A stretch of 64,000 nucleotides of DNA from Zizania palustris (GCA_019279435.1 JAAALK010000289.1:46813164-46877163); one strand, 5' to 3'. Shown: positions 31,947 to 44,631, numbered from the stretch's first letter. Notes: generated by a model not told the origin, from the letters alone. Numbers and translations: made by a program.

Positions 31947-32784
31947 GAGCATTAAATAGCTTTTGATGCTTCAAAATTACCAGCCATAATCACCTCCTGC
32001 CATCACGTCTTTTCAAACGTCTATCTGCGACATCTTTTCACACTAATTAATTGTAGTCGAGACCTTTCATCTTCTAGTACTTTATAAAATTTTTCCTAGG
32101 GTCCCGGCTCCATATAACCTTTTCTTCTTCCCTTTTTCTTCTTCTTCCTCGGCCATTCACAACTAAGATGGGTGTCGCTTGGTCTGACACATCTACTTTT
32201 CTTTGTGGTGGCGTCGGACTAGGCTTCATTCCTCACAATTTTGTATTGGTGCTCTTTAAGTCGAAGATTCGATTCCTCTAATCTTTGGCCTACAAAGATC
32301 TTGGCGTTTCAAAAACTATACTCATGATTACCTTTCGCCAAATGTTGCAGGTGTCCCCAACTAGATCCGGTGAGATCAGTTTGACCTGGCTGCCGAGTAG
32401 TCGCCTTTTGCTCAAATGTGTTTTCTGTAGATTTTCTAGAATCGACTTCTATTTATCGTCGCTGCTCTTCCTTGGGTGAGGCGGCGACATGCTTTTCCAC
32501 CTTTCCTTTGTCTCTTGTGTCCTTGTCCGCCTGCTTTAAGGGTTTTTACCTTGGATTCTCTGATCTAACCATCTGATATCCTTTTGAGTATTACTCGGAG
32601 TATGAATGCCCTTATCGGCTAATTCTGCCTATTGTGTTCTAGGACGAAGAATCCTTGCGTATTTTTATAGCCGTAATTTTTCCTTGCTTGCTCCCTGACA
32701 ATTTTATCGGTGAGCGTTCTCGGAAGGGCTCTTACGAGTTCTACCACCCATTGGTCATTGCGAGACAATTAGGCTTTGGCCAAC

Positions 32785-35105
32785 TGTAACACCCCAGAAA
32801 ATAAAAAGAATTAAAATAAAAGAAAAGCATTATTTAAATTAAAGAAAAACCCTTAAAGAGCCCTATTAAAGCCAAACAGAGAGAAATACTCAAAATCTGG
32901 AGCTGAAAATTTTATGAGATGAACTAGAGGCCAAGATATAATTTTAGGAATTTTTCCAAATTTTTATCAACACTGATTCAACTCTTAAGCAATTATCTGA
33001 ATTACTGGATTTATTTTAAATCGGAAAACCATTTTAAACCTTAATGGGCCTCAACCCTCAAAGTGCTTCGAGCCCGTCCCAGTCCAACCGCGTGACACCA
33101 ACCGGTGGGGCCCGCCTGTCGGCACGTCTCCCCTCTCTCCTCCCCGCGCCCGCGCTCCGCCGGCCCACCCGTCGGCCTCCGCCGCTCCCCTTTCTCCCTC
33201 TGACATCCGTGGCCCGCCTGTTGGCCCCTTCCTTTTTCGTTTCGGCCACTGACAGGTGGCCCCCACCTGTCAGGACCTTCGTCCCCGATGGAAGGGGATC
33301 GCTCCCCTTTCCTTCCGGCGACCCCCTTTCCTTCCCTCGCCGCCGGCCGCCCCGATCCGGCTGGATCTGCCTCAGACACCCTTCCTTGGACCCCCGCGAC
33401 CCCCTTCCATCTTTAGGCCACGCATTTTGGCAGTTATGGAAACCGGGCAGAGGGAATGGAACCCTCACCGGAGAAGGAAGGAAACCTTCGGTTTCCATCC
33501 ATTTGGTCGCCGCCGGTGACCCTATAAATACCCTCGCCCTCACCGCGCTCAGCCCACACCACCGTAGCCTGAGCCGAAGCAATCCAGAGCACCACCACCC
33601 TCTTTTCGGGTTTTCCCTCTACTTCGACTCCGGCCACCGCTCACCGCCGACTCCGGCCTCCTCCGCCCTAGCCACCGCCACCATCGTGATCGCCGGAGCC
33701 CTCCCCACCTCGGCATCCGGTCCGTTGGCCGTGGACGTCGTCGGATCACCGTCGCTGTCGAGCACCCGAAGTATATCTCCGTCTACCCCTCGCCGCCGGT
33801 CACCTCCGGATCCCCTTCGCCGCCAACGAAGGTACCATCGTGACCACCGTTCGCTCCTCTTTCCATTTCCGGCGAGAGCTGGGTCCTTAGGCGCTCGTCG
33901 CCGCCGCCGCCGCCGCACCCGAGGCCGCCGTCACCGGAGACGAAGGGGGTATGTGCCCCCTTACGCCCGTGCCGCGCCGGATCGCTTAGTGGCCGTCCGA
34001 TCGAGATCGGAGGGCTACGATTAAATCCCCTCAGGATTTAATCCGGGCCCTCGGATCTGGTCAAAGCGGTACCGTGCGTTCACGGCCGTCGATCGTGACT
34101 TAAATCCTCGGAGCGATCTCACGTGTCCACGTCATACTGGTTCGCGGGATTTAATCACAACCGTCCATTTTCACTTAACCCCTCCCGCCTCGCGCCTGGC
34201 CGCTAGTTCTAGATCCAACGGCTCTGGATCAACCGGTCCACGCGCACAGTGCACCTGTCCACCGTGGGCCTGGCTCACCGTGGACCAGAGCCCATTTTCC
34301 AGTTTAAATAAAATTCCATAAAATTGTTTAAACTTTGAAAATTCATAACTTGCTCATTTTAAATCCAAATTTCACCATTCAAATTTTGATAAATTCAGTA
34401 TATTATTCTCTACACTTTAATGCCATAAAAACAGTATGTTACTTTAGCACAAAATAAATTTATGAATTAAATGAATAAAAACCCCTTAGGGATAAATTAA
34501 TAATCCAGGAAATAAATTAGTAAAACCCACATAAAATTAACTTTTAATGATATTAAATATAACCTCAGTACAATAAAGCTCATTTCACATATAAAACTTG
34601 TTTGCTTAAGTTATTCATGGCATGTAAGGACTGTTGAGCGAGGTGGGGCTGACTGTACCCCTCGAGTTAGAAGATGATGATGCATACACATGTTTACGTT
34701 TCAGTACTAATAAATTGTTCACATTAAATTGCTTTACAAATTACTCGCTTCCGCAAAACTAGCCACTATCTCCCTTGTTATTACCTTGCATTATATTTGC
34801 ATTCGGTGGCTTGCTGAGTACTCCTGTACTCACCCCGTTAACTTACACCATCAGAGCCCGTCTACTACGAGGAGGATGCAGGTCTGGAGTAGCGACCCAG
34901 TCAAGGCGAGACTGGAAGGAGGCGTTCATCTAGGACCCTTATTTTATTAGTTTCTCTTCACCTTTATTTCACTTTTGTATTAATGCGGTCTACGAACCGT
35001 GAATGATTGCCCGTATTGTACGAGGTCGCATGATGAACGTCTTGTTTTATTGATTTTCTATGGAATTTCAATAAAAGTCCTGATTTATTAAATCGGGGCG
35101 CGACA
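32785..35105 (+). repeat. C 5' LTR (2321 bp, internally deleted)
   Basis: TATAAATA is at 33523-33530. Compared with the 3' LTR it lacks about 931 bases: the sequence goes from GCTTAAGTT directly to ATTCATGGC at about 34610, whereas the 3' LTR has the extra block at about 56222-57151. The joint falls at a short GTT match. A long Pro/Arg-rich open frame (33044-34024) is a composition artefact of GC-rich LTR sequence. Confidence 0.9.
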
Positions 35106-35108
35106 AGA

Positions 35109-35121
35109 TGGTATCAGAGTC
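35109..35121 (+). other. C primer binding site (tRNA-Met type)
   Basis: TGGTATCAGAGTC three bases after the 5' LTR. One base differs from the usual ...AGAGCC. Confidence 0.88.
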
Positions 35122-35240
35122 GACTTCACTGTAGGAAGCCAAACAGACCTGACCTTAGGACTTATATTAACCATATTTTCTTACAAAACTGTTTACCTTC
35201 TCATCTTCCAGAGTTTCACAAAAATCTCTCTCTTTTGTAG

Positions 35241-36047
35241 ATGCCGGTCCATACCATGAGTGGGACTCTTCGTGATGAGGCCGGTTTCATCCGTGAGTTG
35301 CGCATGCTAGTTGGTTTCCTCGGATTTGAGCACGAGCCGATGTACCATGGATTCTTCCCCGACGAGGAAGAAAGCTACTGCGAGGTTACCATCGTCGTCC
35401 AGCCTTCTCCACAGACGGCCCACATCTATCGAGGGAGAGGACCTACCTTCTTGGTGGACAGCCAGCGCACCGCCCTCCAGGCCCTCACCGAGCTCCGGAT
35501 GATCTACGACAGTGAGCTCTACGACACGGACTATCGCTTCGTGCCTCTTCGTACCCCAGGGAGCCCACACAGTGACTACGTCAGCACCCTCTCCCAGCGT
35601 CACTCTTCGGTTGGACATACAGTGCGCATGTTGAAGGCAATGGATGAGCTCCACTATGAGGCACTGCAGGATGCCAACGGACAGCGCGATACGATCGCCT
35701 TTTACCGACACTCTTCTGAGGATCTGAATCGCGAGAACGGAGATCTTCGTCGCCGCATCCAGCAGGGACACCGATTGACTGCCGAGGCCGAAGAGTTATG
35801 GCGCCAGAATGAACTTCTATGACAGCGCGTCGCCACCAACCCACAGCTCCGCCACCAGATTGAAGAACTGAAGAAGGACATTGAGGAGATCGCACCTCTT
35901 CCGCCTTGCAAGCTGAAATCCCTTCGGATCCCCATTGTGAGACCCAAGAGGATTTCACGCAGTGCTCCACCCGCCGGACCATCCAGTTCCTCGACCCCGA
36001 CCATCTCCCACGAACCTGTGATCGAGCCATCCCCAGAACTACCATAG
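35241..36047 (+). pseudogene. C orf0 with one premature stop
   Basis: Homologue of the A orf0 in the same position between primer site and gag. It opens MPVHTMSGTLRDEAGFIREL and shares LQALTELRMIYD and a VPLRTPGSPH segment with A. The frame of 268 codons plus stop is broken once, by TGA at 35820-35822. In-frame sequence continues beyond it (Arg/Lys/Pro-rich, ending near IEPSPELP) to TAG at 36045-36047. The second half before the stop is helical (ENGDLRRRIQQGHRL). The lesion is consistent with a CGA to TGA transition, the decay expected of methylated plant repeats. Function unknown. Confidence 0.78.
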
Positions 36048-36232
36048 ACGTAGTACTTACGATTGATTGTTTCCTTTACTTTGTTTTGGATTGTATGACC
36101 ACCCATGTCTAAAATAAGGCATGAGTGAAGAACTAAATAAAAGACAATAAATGTAATCGCAAGAATGACCTTTTGAAATAAAGTTTAGCAGTGTTTCCCC
36201 TTTAAAGATATTGTTATTTTGGAAACCTCAGG

Positions 36233-39200
36233 ATGTCGAATAACCAAGGCTCCGACGCTCCTCGGAACGGAGGAGATAACGGGAACCTGCCTTAGTGGGG
36301 AGCAACTGGGCAAAGGCAAGCCCCGGTTACCAATCACCCTACTCTGGCCGAGATGATGGCCACGCAAAACCAGCTGGTCTCAGCCCTTCTGAACCAGATG
36401 CAGCAGCAACAGCAGCAGATGCAAGAGCAGCAGGCTCATCTCTTCCGCCTCCACCAACAGCCCGAGCTGCCACGACCCGCCACTCCAGCTCCCGCTCCCG
36501 CCTCCCAACTCTCGGAGTTCCTCCGAGTCCGCCCATCGACCTTCTCGAGCACCACCAACCCCATGGAGGTTGGGGATTGGTTGAGGACCATCGAGAAGAA
36601 GCTCGACCTCCTGTCCTGCACTAAGTAGGAGAGGGTGGCCTTCGCCACCCACCAGCTCCAGGGTCCCGCCACAGAGTGGTGGGACAATCTGCGCGAGACC
36701 TTGCCCGAGGGACACGTCCATACTTTGGCGGAGTTCTCGGCTGCTTTCCGTGCCGCTCACATCCCCGATGGCATTATAGCTCAGAAGCAATAAGAGTTTA
36801 GGGACCTGCAGCAGGGGAGCAGGTCTGTAACTGAATATTTGCATGAGTTCAACTGATTGGCTAGGTACGCACCTGAGGGGGTCCGTACAAATGTGGCCAG
36901 ACAGACTAAGTTCCTCCGGGGAATGAAGGATGAGCTGTCCCTACAGCTTATCTCCGGAGATTTCGCCAACTTCCAAAAGTTGGTGAATAAAGCTATTATT
37001 CAGGAGACCCAGCAGAATAAGGTCGACCTAAAGAAGAAGAGGATGATTGCATTTAGGCAAAACCAGGGCATGGCCCAGAGACCCCGCTTCACCCCTCCTC
37101 CACCGGTGCCACAGTACCACCCCCGCCCGGTGTATCGTCCAGCACCACCTGCCGCCAATACTGGAGCCGGACAACCTCGCCCCGCTCCCGCCACACCAGC
37201 CGCCCCGGCCAAGAAGGCGGATATTCTGCGAGACAGGCACGACAAGCCTGTGGTATGTTTCAACTGCCGCCAAGAGGGGCACTACTCTCACCAGTGCCCT
37301 CATCCCAAGCGTACCAAAGGCATCGCATTGAACCCCGCCGTCCGCGCTAAGGTCAACCACGTCACTGCCGAAGAAGCCTAGGCCGCCCCGGAAATTGTCA
37401 TGGGTAAGTTTGTGGTTCATTCAGCACTTGCAGTAGTTCTATTTGACACCGGAGCTACGCACTCCTTCATATCAACTGCTTTTATGGAAAGAAATGTCCT
37501 GGACATAAGCGAACTACCCAGACCCGTACTAATAGCTACCCCAGGCAAATAAACCCTCGCCTATTCCTATAGCCCAAGGGTATGGGTAGATATCCAAGGC
37601 ACAATATTCTGGGCCGACCCCATCCTTATAGAATGCCAATGTTTGGATCTCATTCTAGGGATGGATTGGTTAAACAACACCAAGGAGTAATAGAGTGCGC
37701 CCAGAGGAAGGTAACAGTGATCAGTGAAGAAGGGATTGCCGTCACATTCCAGATGCCGAGTATGAAGTCCGGAAGACCAAGACTGCATCAGATTACCTTG
37801 GAGGAAATACCAGTAGTCAGTGAATACCCGGACGTATTCCCAGAGGATTTACCAGGGATGCCACCCAAGAAGGACATCGAGTTCATGATTGATTTGGTAC
37901 CCGGGACTACCCCTATTTACAAGCGACCATACCGGATGGCCGCTAATGAGCTAGCTGAGATGAAGCAGCAGTTGGAGGCTCTCGAGAGGAAAGGCTACAT
38001 CAGACCAAGTACATCACCATGGGGTGCTCCCGTCATCTTTGTCGAGAAGAAAGAAGACAAGGCTAAGCGTATGTGTGTGGATTACCGCGCTTTGAATGAA
38101 GTGACCATCAAGAACAAGTACCCGTTGCCTCGGATCGATGATCTCTTTGACCAGCTGAAGGGATCTACAGTATTCTCGAAGATTGACCTGCGATCTGGTT
38201 ACCATCAGTTAAGGATTCGAGAAGAGGATATACCCAAGACAGCCTTCACCACCCGTTATGGCTTATATGAGTGTACTGTTATGTCATTCAGATTGACCAA
38301 CGCCCCTGCATTCTTCATGAACATGATGAACAAGGTATTTATGGAATATTTGGACAAATTCATCGTGGTCTTTATAGACGACATCCTCATTTATTCCAAG
38401 GACCAGAAAGAGCACGAGACTCACCTCCGGTTAACCTTAGGAAAGCTAAGGGAACACTAGTTATACGCCAAGTACAACAAGTGCAAGTTTTGGACGGCGG
38501 AAGTGAAGTTCCTTGGACACATTATCTCTACACAAGGCATTGCAGTAGATCCTGCCACCGTGGAAGCAGTTACAGATTGGTTGCCACCCACGAATGTATC
38601 TGAGATACGAAGTTTTCTGGGTTTGGCCGGGTATTATCGGAGATTCATTGAGAATTTTTCTAAGATAGCCAAGCCAATGACTAAGTTATTGCAGAAAGGA
38701 GAGAAGTTTGAATGGACCCCTGAATGCGAGGAAAGTTTCCGCACCCTCAAGACCCGTTTGGTGTCAGCACCCATACTGACCCTACCCGATATCCGGAAAG
38801 ACTTCCATGTTTATTGCGACGCATCTCGCCAAGGATTGGGATGTGTTCTTATGCAAGAGGGAAAGGTTATCTCTTATGCCTCTCGTCAGTTGAGACCTCA
38901 TGAGTTGAACTACCCGACCCACGATTTGGAATTAGCCGTTGTAGTGCACGCCCTTAAGATATGGAGGCATTATTTGGTCGGAAATCACTGTGAGATCTTT
39001 ACGGATCACAAGAGCTTGAAGTACATCTTCACACAGCCAGACCTTAATCTGAGGCAAAGACGATGGTTGGAATTAATAAAGGACTATGACTTAGGTATCC
39101 ACTACCACCCCGGGAAAGCAAATGTGGTAGCCGATGCATTAAGTCGCAAGGGATATTGCACATCCATTATGATTCAGGATCACGCGCCTTTGTTATGTAA

Positions 39201-40700
39201 AGAGATGGAAAAGTTGAATCTCGGGTTGACCACCGGAACATACCTAGCCACCTTGGAGACTCAACCTGTCTTATTCGAACAAATCCGAGAAGCTCAATTA
39301 GAAGACCCGGATATAGCAGCCATTAGGGAGAATATGAGGCAAGGAAAAGCCCCAGGATTTTCAGAGGACGAGAATGGCACCATATGGTTTGGAACCCGGA
39401 TATGTGTGCCGGATAAACCAGAGATAAAAACCCTTATCCTAAGAGAAGCCCATGAGACTTTGTACTCCATTCATCCCGGCAGTACCAAGATGTACCAGGA
39501 CCTGAAGGAACGTTATTGGTGGGTTAGCATGAAGAGGGAGATTGCACAGTTCGTCGCCGAGTGTGACACCTGTAGAAGAGTAAAGGCTGAACATCAGAGA
39601 CCTGCAGGACTGTTACAGCCATTGAAAGTACCTGAATGGAAGTGGGAAGAAATCGGTATGGATTTCATCACTGGACTCCCAAAGACCCAACTTGTATATG
39701 ATTCTATTTGGGTGATTATTGACCGACTCACGAAAGTAGCACATTTCATGGCCGTCAAGACAACCTTTAGTGGCCCTAAGCTTGCAGAACTATACATGGC
39801 CCGCATTGTGTGTCTTCATGGAGTACCCAAGAAGATAGTGTCCAATAGAGGAAGTCAGTTCACATCTCGTTTTTGGAAGAACCTTCAAGAAGAGATGGGA
39901 ACGAGATTGAACTTTAGCACTGCCTACCACCCTCAGACAGATGGACAAACTGAAAGGGTGAACCAGATATTGGAAGATATGCTATGGGCATGCGTCTTGG
40001 ATTTTGGAGCAACTTGGGACAAGAGTTTACCGTACGCTGAGTTTTCGTACAACAACAGTTATCAAGCCAGCCTCCAGATGTCCCCGTTCGAAGCCCTATA
40101 TGGACAAAATTGTAGGACGCCTCTACTTTGGGATCAAACTGGTGAATCCCAATTCTTTGGAACAGACTTACTACGAGAAGCCGAAGAGAAGGTACGGATC
40201 ATCAGAGACCGGCTCAAGACAGCCCAATCACGACAGAAGAGCTACGTGGACAATCGACGCCGAGACCTAGCCTTTGAAGAGGGAGACCATGTCTATCTTC
40301 GAGTTACACCCCTCCGCGGCACCCAACGGTTTAACATGAGAGGAAAGTTGGCCCCCGATAAGTTGGACCATTTCCCATTATTCGACGCCAAGGCGAAGTT
40401 GTGTATCAGTTGGAACTACCACCCTCATTAACTGGAGTGCATGATGTGTTTCATGTGTCCCAACTGAAGAAATGTCTCCGAGTCCCTACAGAGCAAGTGG
40501 ATCTTCAGCAGTTGGATGTTCAAGAGGATCTGACCTATGTGGAAAAGCTCGTCAAGATATTGGAAGTCAAAGAAAGGACCACTAGGAGTCGGGTCATCCG
40601 CTTCTGCAAAGTGCAGTGGAGCAATCATCCGGTAGAGGAAGCTACATGGGAAAAAGAAGATGAACTCAAGGAACATCATCCTGAGCTATTCGAGGATTGA
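36233..40700 (+). pseudogene. gag-pol: C gag-pol with chromodomain, multiply broken
   Basis: Starts at ATG 36233. Gag has in-frame stops at 36293, 36626, 36791, 36854, 37379 and 37550, around a CCHC knuckle (CFNCRQEGHYSHQC) and a protease DTGAT site. A one-base loss near 37675 shifts frame into reverse transcriptase (FIDD near 38378), which ends at TAG 38458. From about 38461 the frame is open through the end of RT, RNase H and integrase (HHCC region, then DFITGLP, SNRGSQF, DGQTERVNQ). In the second catalytic position Asp is replaced: SNRG instead of SDRG. A second frameshift near 40355 leads to the chromodomain (40401-40700, ending HHPELFED). Clearly non-functional. Gag is far more damaged than integrase-RNase H. 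Confidence 0.92.
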
Positions 40701-40728
40701 TTCGAATCTCGAGGACGAGATTCTCTGT

Positions 40729-40740
40729 AAGGGAGATAGG
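40729..40740 (+). other. C polypurine tract
   Basis: AAGGGAGATAGG just before the 3' LTR start TGTAACACCC at 40743. Confidence 0.7.
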
Positions 40741-40742
40741 AT

Positions 40743-41915
40743 TGTAACACCCTAGAAAATAAAAAGAATTAAAATAAAAGAAAAGCATTATTTAAATTAA
40801 AGAAAAACCCTTAAAGAGCCCTATTAAAGCCAAACAGAGAGAAATACTCAAAATCTAGAGCTAAAAATTTTATGAGATGAACTAGAGGCCAAGATATAAT
40901 TTTATGATTTTTTCCAAATTTTTATCAACAGTGATTCAACCCTTAAGCAATTATCTGAATTACTGGATTTATTTTAAATCGGAAAACCATTTTAAACCTT
41001 AATGGGCCTCAACCCTCAAAGTGCTTCGAGCCCGGCCCAGTCCAACCGCGTGACACCGACCGGTGGGGCCCGCCTGTCGGCACGTCTCCCCTCTCTCCTC
41101 CCTGCGCCCGCGCTCCACCGGCCCACCCGTCGGCCTCCGCCACTCCCCTTTCTCCCTCTGACATCCGTGGCCCGCCTGTTGGCCCCTTCCTTTTTCGTTT
41201 CGGCAACTGACAGGTGGGGGCCACCTGTCAGGACCTTCGTCCCCGATGGAAGAGGATCGCTCCCCTTTCCTTCCGGCGACCCCCTTTCCTTCCCTCGCCG
41301 TCGGCCGCCCCGATCCGGCTGGATCTGCCTCAGACACCCTTCCTTGGACCCCCACGACCCCCTTCCATCTTTAGACCACGCGTTTTGGCAGTTATGGAAA
41401 CCGGGCCGAGGGAATGGAACCCTCGCTGGAGAAGGAAGGAAACCTTCGGTTTCCTTCCATTTGGTCACCGCCGGTGACCCTATAAATACCCTCGCCCTCA
41501 CCGCGCTCAGCCCACACCACCGTATCCTGAGCCGAAGCAATCTAGAGCGCCGCCACCCTCTTTTCGGGTTTTCCCTCTGCTTCGACTCTGGCCGCCGCTC
41601 ACCGCCGACTCCGGCCTCCTCCGCCCTAGCCACCGCCACCATCGTGATCACTGGAGCCCTCCCTACCTCGGCATCCGCTCCGTTGGCCGTGGACGTCGTC
41701 GGATCACCGTTGCCGTCGAGCACCCGAAGTACATCTCCGTCTACCCCTCGCCGCCGGTCACCTCCGGATCCCCTTCGCCGCCAAAGAAGGTACTATCGTG
41801 ACCGCCGTTCTCTCCTCTTTCCATTTCTGGCGAGAGTTGGGTCCTTAGGCGCTCGCCGCCGCCGTCGCCGTCGCACCCGAGGCCGCCGTTGCCGGAGACG
41901 AAGGGGGTATGTGCC
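40743..41915 (+). repeat. C 3' LTR, left part
   Basis: First 1173 bases of the 3' LTR up to and including the GTGCC target of element D. TATAAATA is at 41481-41488. It matches 32785-33955 of the 5' LTR closely. Confidence 0.92.
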
Positions 41916-42979
41916 TGAGGAGCCATGCTGAATAGCGTGGGCCTCATGGCTCCAAAAGTGATGAGTCATTGTCAACGATAGTCAAAGAGGACAAAAGAAG
42001 AAGAGATCTGATGTTTCATGGGCCGCGTGTGTCTCAGGTACACGGGCAGCAAGCGACTGTCGGGCAGAGGAGGCTGCGAAGTCGGGCTAGCCCAATCCGG
42101 GTACATGGGCCAGAAGCAGTAGAAGACCCACTGGGCTGTTGACCAGAGTTGACTCAGGTACTCGGGCGGTGAGTGATTGCCGGGTTGAGAGAGCTGCGGA
42201 ATCGGGCCGGCCCAATCCGGGTACCTGGTGCAAAGTCTGTGGAGGCTTTGTCAGTTTCAGCGCAAAACTGACAACCATTGATCTTGTATCCGACTGTCGA
42301 GAAGAGAAGCCGTAGTGTCTACGAAAACTTAGCTTCCGGATAAGTCATCTGTTTCTCTAGGCCCACAGTCAGTCAGTCGTGTCTGTAAAAATTCCTAAGG
42401 GCAATAGAGTCTTTTCCTTTATTTCTGCGTCTGTAAAAAACCCTAAGGGGCTGGTGGAATATTCCTAGTGTTGGGCAGCCTATAAATAGGACCCCAATCC
42501 CTAGGGTTAGGACACCCCTTCCAGAATTCACTTTTTAATCTATTGGGTCATTTTGTCTCCTGCGTTCTCTCTCCTGTTGTGCGCCGCCAGGCTCTTGTTC
42601 CCTGCGATTTAATTCCTGCATTCCATTTGTTCTTCTTGAATCTGTGAGATTCTCTTCCCTCCTCTTGTCTTTCGGTTTGTAGTGTTTTTATGGTCTTTAT
42701 TGATGCACAGCAACTTCTATTCCTGAGAACTGAGTCTCTGTTGCTTCGGTTCTTCACTGAGTAGTACTAGTTCTTGCTGTTTGCAAGTAGTACTACTTCT
42801 CTGTAGCAACAATACACTAGTCCTCTAGGCTTGCTTTTTCCTGCATAGCTTTTTGATCGAGTTGACAAGGCCAAAGTCCCTTTTCTTGTGTGAAGTCCAA
42901 CTTTGTGAAGCAGACTTCGAATCTGCAAGCTTCGAATCTGAAGGCTTCAAATCAGCAGGCTTCGAATCAGCAGACTTCT
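41916..42979 (+). repeat. D 5' LTR, truncated
   Basis: Begins TGAGGAGCCATG. TATAAATA is at 42481-42488. It breaks off after only about five units of the 15-bp TTCGAA minisatellite and is fused to gag coding sequence at about 42979, so the rest of the LTR, the primer site and the gag start are missing. Confidence 0.88.
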
Positions 42980-43260
42980 GGACTTGCTTGTCTCAGGTGG
43001 AGGTTCTAGCTTCCTTGAGAGAGGAGCTAGCAGATTCTCAGAATGAGAACTTTTACCTCCGTTCCATCCTGAGTTGGATCAGTGCCAGAGAGCCTCAGCT
43101 CGGCATGATGATCCAGCAGTTCAAGAGGCAGGATGGGTTTGGGGTAGGTTACACCTACACCAAGGCTGACTTTGAGAGTGCCATTAGCCGGGCAGTGGAG
43201 TGGAGTAAAATGACTCCTGAGCAGAGACTCGTCATGGGAAAATGGTTGCCGCTTCTCACT
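42980..43260 (+). pseudogene. gag: D gag fragment
   Basis: About 90 codons of Sirevirus-type gag open in phase with the truncated minisatellite: VEVLASLREELADSQNEN, SILSWISAREPQLGM and QFKRQDGFGVGYTYTKADF. Both ends are deletion joints. The left joins the broken 5' LTR, and the right joins integrase sequence in a different frame near 43240-43265. No zinc knuckle or protease lies between, so roughly the gag C-terminus, protease and the integrase N-terminal zinc region have been lost. Confidence 0.75.
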
Positions 43261-43261
43261 C

Positions 43262-44631
43262 ACCTGTGACTCAGGTGATGACTTCGTATCCAGGTGAGCT
43301 TTTACATTTAGACACTGTTGGTCCAGCTCGGGTACGTTCAGTCGGTGGGAAGTGGTACGCGCTTGTCATTGTTGACGATTTTTCTCGATTCTCGTGGGTT
43401 TTCTTTTTGGAGTCTAAGGATGAAACTTTTCAGTTTGTTCATGACCTGATTTTGAAGCTGAAGAATGAGAACAATGGTCGGATGCGAGCAATTCGCTCCG
43501 ACAATGGCTCCGAGTTCAAAAATTCTCAGTTCGTCAGCTTCTGTAGTGATCTAGGTCTTGACCATCAGTTTTCTTCTCCTTACACTCCCCCACAGAACGG
43601 CGTTGTGGAACGAAAGAACCGCACGCTAGTCGAGATGGCCAGGACGATGCTCGACGAGCACAGGACTCCTATGCGGTTTTGGGCTGAAGCCATGAACACG
43701 GCTTGCTATCTGGCCAACCGCATCTTTCTTAGAGCTTACCTTGGTAAGACATCATATGAATTGCGGTTTGGCAAACAACCCAAGGTGAGCCACTTGCGAG
43801 CGTTTGGCTGCAAGTGCTTTGTGCTCAAGAAGGGAGGGCATTTGGACAAGTTTGAGTCTCGTTGTTGGGATGGTGTTTTTCTTGGTTATGCATTGCATTC
43901 ACGAGGCTTCCGTGTTTGGAACCTCGAATCCCAGCTGCTTGTCGAGACTTGTGAGGTTTCATTTGATGAGTCCTTGCCTTCTTTGACTCCTTCTTTTGAG
44001 CCTTCTGATGGTGAGCTTGGAGAGTCCATCTTCGAGGAAGATGAGGATACTCCAGCCGCTAATGAGGGTGGGCCTTCTGCACCCCCTGTAGAGTCCACAC
44101 CTTCTGAGACTTCGACTGAGGACGAGGGCGGACCTCTAATCACTTCTTCCACTACGATCGAGCCCCCTCAGTCGAGTCCAGAGGTGCCTGCTGCTGACTC
44201 CGGTGAATTCCACTACGATCGAGCCCCCTCAGTCGAGTCCAGAGGTGCCTGCTGCTGACTCCGGTGAGGTGACTTCTGATCACCAAGGAACCCGAGCAAT
44301 TCAGCGTGATCACCCCTCAGAGCTCATCATTGGTGATTTGACTGAGAGAACTTTGCATTCTTCTGCCTCCCTTGCTGTGTTTGCTGAATCTACGTTTGTT
44401 GCATCTTTTGAGCCCAGAGACGTTTCTCATGCTCTTTCTGATTCTAATTGGATTAATGCTATGCAAGAAGAGCTTGAGAACTTTGTCCGCAATCGGGTTT
44501 GGACACTAGTTGAGCCACCACCAGGATGCAACCCCATAGGCACCAAGTGGGTATTCAAGAACAAACAAGGTGAAAATGGGGTTGTGGTGCGCAACAAAGC
44601 TCGACTGGTTGCCCAGGGTTTTTGCCAAAAG
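43262..44631 (+). pseudogene. pol: D integrase core and start of reverse transcriptase
   Basis: A Copia pol frame beginning within integrase (SYPGELLHLDTVGP). Catalytic D-D-E positions are visible at LLHLDTVG, IRSDNGSEF and PQNGVVERKN. The integrase C-terminal GKQPKVSHLRAFGCKCF / GVFLGY region follows, then an acidic linker. A 61-bp tandem duplication (44147-44207 and 44208-44268) shifts the frame, and RT sequence resumes (SNWINAMQEELENF, then GTKWVFKNK and RLVAQGFCQK). At 44627-44631 it is interrupted by element E; the next RT codons are at 51334. The integrase HHCC region is missing. Confidence 0.87.
44147..44268 (+). repeat. 61-bp tandem duplication within D pol
   Basis: A 61-base unit beginning TTCCACTACGATCGAGCC is repeated head to tail (44147-44207, 44208-44268). 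Since 61 is not a multiple of three it breaks the integrase-RT reading frame. Confidence 0.92.

Noticed and set aside
33044..34024. 326-codon Pro/Arg/Ser-rich frame, with its copy at 41002-41931
   Set aside because: Lies across the promoter in C's GC-rich LTR. Both copies exist only because LTRs are duplicated, and no motif is recognised.
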